Positions 5,503 to 11,294 of a stretch of DNA of 11,294 nt are shown piece by piece. Every line of letters starts with the position of its first letter. Position 1 is the stretch's first letter. The position numbers and the translations under genes were made by a program. Source of the DNA: CAIYMF01 sp943329595 (lineage in GTDB: Bacteria; Actinomycetota; Actinomycetes; S36-B12; CAIYMF01); NCBI GenBank assembly GCA_943329595.2, contig CALQEM020000104.1, positions 1 through 11,294 on the forward strand. The letters are read 5' to 3'. The notes beneath the pieces are model-generated. The model made no database searches. It was not told the DNA's origin and worked only from the letters and a program-made list of their open reading frames with translations.

Positions 5503-6597
5503 GTGAACCCTAGGCTCGGCTCCATGCTGATCGAGGCGAGCGACATCGACGCTTTGGCTCGGGGCTGTGCCGTGCTGGGCACGGGCGGCGGGGGTGACGT
5601 CTCGACCGAGGCGCTCGTGGCCCGCCAGGCGATAGAAGAGCATGGCCCCGTTCGGGTGGTCACTCTCGCCGACCTCCACGACGACGACATCGTGATGCCG
5701 GTCGGCGGCATTGGAGCACCGTCGGTCAGCGCCGAGAAGATCGGCTCGGGCGACGAGGTGGAGTTCCTTCGGACCATTGTTGAGAGTGTCCTCGATCGGC
5801 CGGTCGGGGCCCTGATGGCAGGTGAGATCGGCGGAGGCAACGGTCTGTACCCGATCGCAGCCGCAGCCCGGATGAACCTGCCGCTGGTCGACGGAGACGC
5901 CATCGGTCGGGCCTTCCCCGAGGTGCACATGGTCTCGATGCACGTCGCCGGACTGCTGCCAGAGTTCATCGTGGTGGCCGATGAGCGGCGCAACAGCGTT
6001 GTCATCCGACCCATCGACGGCGAGTGGGGCGAGCTGCTGGCGCGCGCGGTCACTGAGGTGTTTGGTGGCTCCGCAGCGATGGCCGACTACGTCATGCCGG
6101 TGTCCCGGGCACGGGGCGCGATCATCGAGGGAACCGTCTCGCAGGCACTGCGCATCGGCCGCTCCGTGCAGTCGGTGACTGATCCAGTCGCCGCCTTGGT
6201 CGAAGCCGTTGACGCAGTGAAGCTGATCGAGGGCAAGGTCGCAGACGTCGAGCGGCGCACCGCTGGCGGCTTCGTGCGAGGAAGCGTCGTCGTCGAAGGC
6301 TACGGCCCGGACGCCGGGCGACTCGTTCGGGTCGAGATCCAGAACGAGAACCTGGTCGTGCTCGAGGACGGCGCCGTCCTGGCGAGCGTGCCGGACCTCA
6401 TCACCCTCGTCGACAGCCTGAGCGCGGAAGCGGTCGCCACAGAGGTGGTGCGCTACGGCCAGCGGGTCGCCATCCTCGCGTTCCCCTGCGCGCCGATCTG
6501 GCGAACCCCCCGAGGCATCGAGATCGCAGGTCCGCGCGCCTTCGGATACGACTTCGACTACACCCCGCTGGGGGTGAGCCATGTCGTCGGGGCTTGA
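5503..6597 (+). CDS. DUF917-family protein (PF06032), HyuA partner
   Basis: This is a 364-residue protein (357 if started at ATG 5524). The hallmarks of DUF917 are present: LGTGGGGD at 25-32, GGIGAPSV at 68-75, MAGEIGGGNGL at 105-115, DGDAIGRAFPE at 130-140, and a C-terminal PIWRTPRGIEIAGPRAFGYD from 331. Length is normal and nothing is broken. DUF917 proteins are usually encoded beside HyuA-like ATPases. From memory, the Pfam family has been renamed after an S-methyl-thiohydantoin desulfurase; whether this member does that reaction is not known. The start is ambiguous. GTG 5503 has no ribosome site and directly follows the operator-like repeat, whereas ATG 5524 (MLIEASDIDALARG) better matches where family members begin. 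It is the first gene of the operon, and its 3' end overlaps the next gene by 17 bases. Confidence 0.9.
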   Translation: MNPRLGSMLIEASDIDALARGCAVLGTGGGGDVSTEALVARQAIEEHGPVRVVTLADLHDDDIVMPVGGIGAPSVSAEKIGSGDEVEFLRTIVESVLDRPVGALMAGEIGGGNGLYPIAAAARMNLPLVDGDAIGRAFPEVHMVSMHVAGLLPEFIVVADERRNSVVIRPIDGEWGELLARAVTEVFGGSAAMADYVMPVSRARGAIIEGTVSQALRIGRSVQSVTDPVAALVEAVDAVKLIEGKVADVERRTAGGFVRGSVVVEGYGPDAGRLVRVEIQNENLVVLEDGAVLASVPDLITLVDSLSAEAVATEVVRYGQRVAILAFPCAPIWRTPRGIEIAGPRAFGYDFDYTPLGVSHVVGA

Positions 6598-8143
6598 TCT
6601 GCGGCTGGGCATCGACGTCGGTGGCACCCACACCGACGCCGTCATTCTCGATCGCGCCAACAGCGTGATCGCCAAGACGAAGCAACCAACCTCACTCGAT
6701 GTCACCTCAGGCGTCCGTGCGGCGATCGCGTCGGTGATCGGCCAGCCCGGAATCGACAAGGCGCGCATCAGCCACGTCATGCTGGGCACGACTCACGCGA
6801 CCAACGCGGTGCTGGAGCGCCGGCGGCTGCACTCAGTGGCGGTGCTTCGGGTCGGCGCGCCCTCCTCCGTTGCGGTCCGGCCGCTGTTCGGCTGGCCTGC
6901 CGAACTCGTCGCAGCCATCGGCGGCCATTGCGAGATTGTCGCTGGCGGGTACGAGTACGACGGTCGCGAGATAGTGCCGTTCGACGCCGAGGCCACGCGC
7001 GCGTTCTTCACCTCGGTGAAGGGCGAGGTCGAGGCAGTGGCGATCTCAGCGGTGTTCTCGCCCATGTTCGCCGCACACGAATTGGCCGCTGCAGACATCG
7101 CACGTGAGGTTCTCGGCGCAGACATCATCGTGTCGCTCTCACACGAGATCGGCTCGCTCGGGCTTCTCGCTCGAGAGAACGCGACCGTGCTCAACGCCGC
7201 GCTCACCGAGGTCGCGCGCGAGGTGGCCACCGCACTCACAACCTCGCTGCGCGACTATGGAATCGACGCCCGTGTGCTGTACGCCCAGAACGACGGCACG
7301 CTGATGGCCCTCGACTATGCGGTGCGGTTCCCGATCCTCACCATCGGATCTGGGCCGGCCAACTCGATCAGGGGTGCGGCCTTCCTGACCGGGCTCAACG
7401 ACGCACTGGTCGCCGACGTCGGCGGAACCTCCACCGACTTTGGCATGCTCGTCAATGGATTTCCGCGCGAGTCCACCGCCGCCGTCGACATTGGGGGCGT
7501 CAGCACCAACTTCCGAATGCCCGACGTCCTGGCGATCGCGCTGGGCGGTGGCACCGTGGTGCGCCAGACTGCGGCCGGCGTTGGCCTCGGCCCCGACAGC
7601 GTCGGCTACCGACTTCCGGCGGAGGGACTGTGCTTCGGCGGTAGCACCCCCACCGTCACTGACGCGGCGGTACAGGGCGGGCGCGCCACCATTGGAACGA
7701 CCCACGTGCCCGATGAGCACCACGAGGTCCTCGCCGCGGCGCTCGACGTCGCCGACTCGATGATCGCCGAGGCGGTCGACCGAATGAAGCTGGGCAAGGG
7801 GGACGTTCCCATGATCGTCGTGGGCGGCGGCTCAGTGCTGATCCCCGACTCGATCCCTGGAGTATCGAAGGTCTACCGTCCCGACCACTACGACGTGGCA
7901 AACGCCATTGGCGCTGCGATTGCTCAAGTCTCGGGCCGCTGGGACGAGGTGGTCTCACTGGCGCCGGGACGCGCCGAGGTGATCGAGGCGGCCTGCGCCC
8001 AGGCTCGAGCACGTGCCATCGAGGCCGGCGCTGATTCGGAGCGGATCGAGATCGTCGAGATCGATGAGATCCCGCTCGCCTACCTGACCCACCCTGTTGC
8101 TCGCATCACTGTGAAGGCCGTCGGTCCGCTCGGTCGACTTTAG
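6581..8143 (+). CDS. HyuA-type hydantoinase/oxoprolinase subunit (ASKHA ATPase fold)
   Basis: This is a 520-residue protein with Hydant_A_N and Hydantoinase_A character. Seen in order: phosphate-1 loop GIDVGGTHTDAVI (10-22), LGTTHATNAVLERR (68-81), SLSHEIGSLGLLAREN (185-200), the IGSGPANS turn (255-262), phosphate-2 VADVGGTSTDFG (277-288), then VDIGGVSTNF (302-311) with LGGGT (321-325), VVGGGS (413-418) and DHYDVANAIGAA (435-446). Family members use ATP to open hydantoin or 5-oxoproline rings. The protein lacks the extra C-terminal domain of about 200 residues found in 700-residue HyuA, and no HyuB is seen, which is the form usually paired with DUF917. ATG 6581 is preceded by GGGGTGAG and overlaps the DUF917 gene by 17 bases, suggesting coupled translation and perhaps a complex. 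The substrate is unknown. Confidence 0.9.
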   Translation: MSSGLDLRLGIDVGGTHTDAVILDRANSVIAKTKQPTSLDVTSGVRAAIASVIGQPGIDKARISHVMLGTTHATNAVLERRRLHSVAVLRVGAPSSVAVRPLFGWPAELVAAIGGHCEIVAGGYEYDGREIVPFDAEATRAFFTSVKGEVEAVAISAVFSPMFAAHELAAADIAREVLGADIIVSLSHEIGSLGLLARENATVLNAALTEVAREVATALTTSLRDYGIDARVLYAQNDGTLMALDYAVRFPILTIGSGPANSIRGAAFLTGLNDALVADVGGTSTDFGMLVNGFPRESTAAVDIGGVSTNFRMPDVLAIALGGGTVVRQTAAGVGLGPDSVGYRLPAEGLCFGGSTPTVTDAAVQGGRATIGTTHVPDEHHEVLAAALDVADSMIAEAVDRMKLGKGDVPMIVVGGGSVLIPDSIPGVSKVYRPDHYDVANAIGAAIAQVSGRWDEVVSLAPGRAEVIEAACAQARARAIEAGADSERIEIVEIDEIPLAYLTHPVARITVKAVGPLGRL

Positions 8144-8149
8144 GAGGAG
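8142..8149 (+). promoter_or_regulatory. Strong ribosome binding site of the lipoprotein gene
   Basis: AGGAGGAG overlaps the TAG stop of the HyuA gene and ends 6 bases before ATG 8156. It is the best Shine-Dalgarno in the operon, fitting the high amounts of binding protein an ABC importer needs. Confidence 0.8.
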
Positions 8150-8155
8150 TCCAAC

Positions 8156-9742
8156 ATGCGCACAATCCCTCGACTGGTGGCCCTGGCCGCCACCGCATCA
8201 GTTCTCGCCGCCTGCTCCGGGACAGCACCGGCACCGGCACCGGCGCCGGCACCGACCAACGCGGCATTCACCTACATCAACAACCTCGACGTCATGACGT
8301 CGTGGGACCCGGCCACGAGCTACTCCAATGAGGGAATCGCTACCAACAACCTCTACGAGCAGCTCACCCGGAGCGATCCCAAGACGAACAAGGTGGAGCC
8401 TCTGCTCGCGACCAAGTGGGAGGCCTCGGCCGACGGCCTCACCTGGACGTTCACCCTGCGCGACAACGTGAAGTTCTCCACCGGCAACCCGATGGACGCT
8501 CCGGCCGCCAAGGCCGCCATCGACCGCACCATGAAGCTCGCAGGCGGTGGGGCCTACATCTGGGATCCCGTCAAGACCATCACGGCGAAGGACCCCACCA
8601 CCCTGGTGTTCGACCTGAAGTATGCCGCCCCGCTCGACCTGATCTCGTCATCCGCGTACGCCGCTTTCATCTACGACACCAAGGCAGCCACTGGTGACCT
8701 CGCCCAGTGGTTCGAGTCCGGACATGCCGCCGGCACGGGCGCCTATGTCGTTGACACGTGGAAGCAGGGGACCGAGAACGAGCTGACCTTGAAGGCGAAC
8801 AAGGACTACTGGGGAGGTTGGGCCGGAACGCATTACCAGTCGGTCATCTTCAAGGTCGTCCCCCAGGAGACAACTGCCGTGCAGATGCTCCAGAGCGGCC
8901 AGGGCTCGTTCATGCCCAGCGTCTCGTCGGCGCTGTTCGCGAGCCTGAAGGATCAGAAGAACGTCGCGACCGAAGAGTCGCCGTCATTTCAGAACATGCT
9001 CGCCATGCTCAACACGGAGTCCGGTCCGCTCGCTGATGTGAACGTGCGCACGGCAGTGGCCGAGGCGATTGACTACGACGGCATCATCACCACCTTGCAG
9101 GGCAGCATGATCAAGGCCACGGGCGTCGTGCCGCCCGGCCTGGTGGGCTACACCACAGAGGTGCAGCCCACCACGAACGTTGCTGACGCCACGAAATTGC
9201 TCACGGCGGCCGGCTACGGCGCCGGCGGCAAGCAGCTCTCATTGGTTCTCACCTACGCTGCCGGCGATCCGGTTCTAGAGACAGTGGTGACCATCATGAA
9301 GGCGAACCTCGCGAGCGTCGGGGTGGACCTGCAGGGCAAGGCGTTGGCGTGGGAGACGCAGTGGGACCTGGGGAAGTCGCCTGATGCTTCCAAGCGCCAG
9401 GACATCTTCCTGTTCTACTGGTATCCCGACTACGCCGATCCCTACTCGTGGTTCGTCAACCTCTTTCACTCGGCGACGCCGCCGTACTTCAACCTGTCCT
9501 ACTGGGATGACCCGGCTGCCGACGCGACCATTGACGGCCTTCAGGCCCTCACCGCAACGGACCGACCACAGGCTTCTCAGCAGTACGTCGATCTGCAGAA
9601 GACAATCTCGGCCCAGGCGGTGACGGCAGTCTTGGGTGTCACGAACAATCGACGTGCGCTGGCCTCCACCGTGCAGGGCTACGTCGACAATCCCTCCTAC
9701 GGCAACGTCGTGTTCGTGTACCAACTCACGCCGACTGCTTAG
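8156..9742 (+). CDS. ABC-transporter solute-binding lipoprotein, family 5 (Dpp/Opp/Nik type)
   Basis: This is a 528-residue SBP_bac_5 protein. It has a lipoprotein signal peptide (MRTIPRLVALAATASVLAAC) with lipobox LAAC and Cys20 as the lipid attachment site, so it should sit on the outer face of the membrane. An Ala-Pro linker (about 24-33) follows. The family signature is around 82-116: LLATKWEASADGLTWTFTLR, then DNVKFSTG. SWDPATSYSNEGIATNNLYE at 49-68 is the typical start of the mature domain, and the length is usual for the family. Such proteins bind di- or oligopeptides, nickel chelates, opines, sugars or other small organics, so the fold does not tell the ligand. The gene begins 12 bases after HyuA, which ties the transporter to the catabolic enzymes. 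A 58-bp spacer separates it from the permease. Confidence 0.93.
   Translation: MRTIPRLVALAATASVLAACSGTAPAPAPAPAPTNAAFTYINNLDVMTSWDPATSYSNEGIATNNLYEQLTRSDPKTNKVEPLLATKWEASADGLTWTFTLRDNVKFSTGNPMDAPAAKAAIDRTMKLAGGGAYIWDPVKTITAKDPTTLVFDLKYAAPLDLISSSAYAAFIYDTKAATGDLAQWFESGHAAGTGAYVVDTWKQGTENELTLKANKDYWGGWAGTHYQSVIFKVVPQETTAVQMLQSGQGSFMPSVSSALFASLKDQKNVATEESPSFQNMLAMLNTESGPLADVNVRTAVAEAIDYDGIITTLQGSMIKATGVVPPGLVGYTTEVQPTTNVADATKLLTAAGYGAGGKQLSLVLTYAAGDPVLETVVTIMKANLASVGVDLQGKALAWETQWDLGKSPDASKRQDIFLFYWYPDYADPYSWFVNLFHSATPPYFNLSYWDDPAADATIDGLQALTATDRPQASQQYVDLQKTISAQAVTAVLGVTNNRRALASTVQGYVDNPSYGNVVFVYQLTPTA
8225..8254 (+). repeat. Five 6-bp tandem units encoding an Ala-Pro linker
   Basis: GCACCG is repeated five times, the fourth unit being GCGCCG. 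The block encodes the (Ala-Pro)n spacer after the lipidated cysteine of the binding protein. The number of units may vary between strains through slippage; because each unit is 6 bp, changes would stay in frame. Confidence 0.8.
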
Positions 9743-9800
9743 ATCTGCGAGGAGCAGTGGCAACGGGCCAACGCTCGAGCAGTGACCCGGAGAGAGGGGT
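9743..9800 (+). other. Lipoprotein-permease spacer with weak hairpin and permease ribosome site
   Basis: TGGC (9758-9761) pairs with GCCA (9767-9770). An outer CGAG/CTCG pairing (9748-9751 with 9774-9777) could extend this into an interrupted hairpin. GAGCAGTG occurs twice (9752-9759 and 9777-9784). GGAGAGAGGGG just before the ATG at 9801 is a good ribosome site. The hairpin might protect the upstream lipoprotein mRNA; this is speculative. Confidence 0.3.
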
Positions 9801-10814
9801 ATGAGCCGCTACATCGCCTCTCGAACCATGCAAGCGCTCGGGGTCGTGCTGGGCGTCATCGTCTTGACGTTTGTGATCGCCCGGCTGATCCCGGGAGACC
9901 CGGCGATCGCCTATGCCGGCCCCCGAGCAACTCCGGAAGAGTTGGCGGCCGTGCGTGAGCAGTTCGGGCTGGACCTGCCCATGTGGCAGCAGTTCGTCAC
10001 CTACGTCAGCGGCATCCTGCACGGCGACCTGGGAATCTCGTTGCACACCAAGCAGCCGGTCACCTCAGACCTCGTTCATGTGCTGCCAACCACTCTGGTG
10101 CTCGTGGGGATTGCGCTCGTGTTCGCAGCATTCGTCGGCATTCCACTAGGAGTCGCAGCCGCGCGATGGCACGGAACCTTCGGCGATGTCGCGGCGAAGG
10201 TCATCGCAATCCTGATGGTCTCAATGCCGGTGTTCTGGCTCGCGATCCTGCTGCAGATTGTCTTCTTCTCACGCCTCGGCTGGCTGCCGGTGGCTGGCCA
10301 GTACGACTCCGCCCTCGATTCCAGCAGCCCCCTGTACACGGTGATCGGCGTGCCCGTGATCGACTCGCTCCTCACCGGCAACTGGCCGGTCTTCGTCGAT
10401 GCTGCCACGCACATGGTCCTGCCAGTTTGTGCGATCGCCGCCTACCCCATTGGCGCGGTTGCCATGGTGACCCGCGGCTCCTTGCTTGAGAACCTCGGCG
10501 ACGAGCACGTGCGCATGGTGCGCTCCCTCGGCTTCTCGGAGCTCACGGTCTTTGGCCGATTCGCCCTTCGGCCCTCGCTCAATCCGATCGTCTCGCTCAT
10601 CGCCCTCGTCTTCGCCTACGCGCTGACCAACTCCTTCATCGTGGAGTCGGTGTTCAACTGGCCAGGCCTGGGCTCCTACGCCGTGAGGGCATTCCTAGCG
10701 CTCGACATCCCTGCGATCCTCGGAATCACGCTCGTGGTGGCCTTGCTCTACGTGCTGCTGAACCTGATCGTCGATCTCGTGCAAGGCGTCATCGACCCGC
10801 GGGTTCGGTCATGA
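9801..10814 (+). CDS. ABC-transporter permease, DppB/OppB type
   Basis: This is a 337-residue inner-membrane permease (BPD_transp_1). It starts MSRYIASRTMQALGVV, with the first membrane helix at about 11-30 ending in ARLIPGDPA, a hallmark of this family. Other hydrophobic segments are at about 95-120, 134-155, 205-222, 262-285 and 302-325, giving the usual six. The cytoplasmic EAA-like loop that contacts the ATPase lies around 235-262: DEHVRMVRSLGFSELTVF, then GRFALRPSLNP. The C-terminal FNWPGLGSYAVRAF and QGVIDPRVR are also typical. The length is normal. It pairs with the next permease to form the channel of the importer, and its stop overlaps the next start in ATGA. Nothing shows the substrate. 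Confidence 0.93.
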   Translation: MSRYIASRTMQALGVVLGVIVLTFVIARLIPGDPAIAYAGPRATPEELAAVREQFGLDLPMWQQFVTYVSGILHGDLGISLHTKQPVTSDLVHVLPTTLVLVGIALVFAAFVGIPLGVAAARWHGTFGDVAAKVIAILMVSMPVFWLAILLQIVFFSRLGWLPVAGQYDSALDSSSPLYTVIGVPVIDSLLTGNWPVFVDAATHMVLPVCAIAAYPIGAVAMVTRGSLLENLGDEHVRMVRSLGFSELTVFGRFALRPSLNPIVSLIALVFAYALTNSFIVESVFNWPGLGSYAVRAFLALDIPAILGITLVVALLYVLLNLIVDLVQGVIDPRVRS

Positions 10815-11294
10815 GCGGGCCGGCGCCAGACCTGGCCCCGTCGTCGACGCCTGACGTGCCGGGCCAGCCGGGCCGCCGCCGATCGTGGCTGTGGCCTGGC
10901 TGGGGCGCGACCAAGCGGGTGCCCTTGCTCATCGTCGGACTGGTGATGTCAGCGGTCATCATCATCGCGGGCGCGCTTGCACCATGGATCACGCCGTACC
11001 CCGACGATGCGGGAGCGGTCGTCCACCCCGCCCAGGCCCTGCTGTCGCCCAGCGCCGCGCACTGGTTCGGCACCGACATCGTCGGCCGCGACATCTTCAC
11101 CCGAGTTGTCTTCGGCGCGCGCGTCTCGCTCGGAATCGTCGTCCTTGTGCTGCTGGTCTCGGCTGTCGTCGGGCTCTCGGTCGGGCTAGCCGCAGGGTTC
11201 TTCGGCGGCTGGCTCGATGCCGCTCTCATGCGGGTGACTGACGTCTTCCTGGCGTTCCCTGCGCTGCTCCTTTCCATCGCGCTGGCAGCGGTGC
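10811..11294 (+). CDS. ABC-transporter permease, DppC/OppC type (cut by window edge)
   Basis: Only 161 codons and one base are present; no stop is reached. The ATG overlaps the TGA of the previous permease (ATGA). The peptide begins MSGPAPDLAPSS and has a Pro-rich cytoplasmic N-terminus of about 35 residues. The first membrane helix is at about 37-58 (VPLLIVGLVMSAVIIIAG), followed by the external loop. The strong DppC hallmark HWFGTDIVGRDIFTRVVFGA is at 84-103, then a second helix around 106-130 and GGWLDAALMRVTDVFLAFPA at 132-151. It is the second half of the importer channel. The ATPase genes of the transporter are expected next, outside the window. Confidence 0.93.
   Translation, partial: MSGPAPDLAPSSTPDVPGQPGRRRSWLWPGWGATKRVPLLIVGLVMSAVIIIAGALAPWITPYPDDAGAVVHPAQALLSPSAAHWFGTDIVGRDIFTRVVFGARVSLGIVVLVLLVSAVVGLSVGLAAGFFGGWLDAALMRVTDVFLAFPALLLSIALAAV

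Noticed and set aside
5456..5524. Riboswitch or attenuator before the catabolic operon
   Set aside because: The leader can be at most a few tens of bases and the symmetric element fits a protein operator better. No aptamer-like sequence is seen.
5380..6789. Long open frame of 469 codons on the minus strand opposite the DUF917 gene
   Set aside because: It mirrors a well-supported gene, its product is Asp/Arg/His-rich without domain features, and high third-position GC commonly leaves such antisense frames open.
10789..11277. Minus-strand open frame of 162 codons opposite the second permease
   Set aside because: The plus strand carries an unmistakable DppC frame (WFGTDIVGRDIF). The minus-strand product is Ser/Thr/Pro-rich with no recognisable motif.

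Overview
The window is a high-GC actinobacterial chromosome segment. The signs are strong GC bias at third codon positions, several GTG starts, type II toxin-antitoxin pairs with GTGA overlaps, a secreted protein with an Ig-like tail and a PucR/CdaR-type regulator. No sequence here fixes the genus. There are no rRNA, tRNA, CRISPR or insertion-sequence features.

Left part (1-1105, all minus strand, transcribed leftwards): two tandem type II toxin-antitoxin modules. The first in transcription order is a vapB-vapC pair (784-948 and 356-787) whose antitoxin frame lacks the usual N-terminal DNA-binding strand. The second is a small ribbon-helix-helix antitoxin (107-304) followed by a Doc/Fic toxin that runs off the left edge (1-110). 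A perfect inverted repeat at 330-347 lies just upstream of the second module and is probably its operator. Upstream of both lies an alpha/beta hydrolase (1103-1945).

Middle part (1946-3964): a divergent spacer with a triplicated 9-bp repeat, a small cupin protein (2155-2646) with lower GC than its surroundings, a 295-bp spacer with a large inverted repeat, and an exported two-domain protein of unknown role (2942-3904).

Right part (3965-11294): the main system. A PucR/CdaR-like regulator (3965-5455, minus) is divergent from a plus-strand operon: DUF917 protein, HyuA-type hydantoinase/oxoprolinase ATPase, family-5 solute-binding lipoprotein, DppB-like permease and DppC-like permease (cut by the right edge). 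The 47-bp divergent spacer is mostly filled by a nested inverted repeat that is a good operator candidate. The inferred logic is capture of a small cyclic amide or peptide-like compound by the lipoprotein, ABC import, ATP-dependent ring opening by HyuA with a DUF917 partner, and control by the PucR-like protein. The ATPase genes of the transporter and any further catabolic enzymes should lie beyond the right edge. The substrate cannot be read from the sequence.
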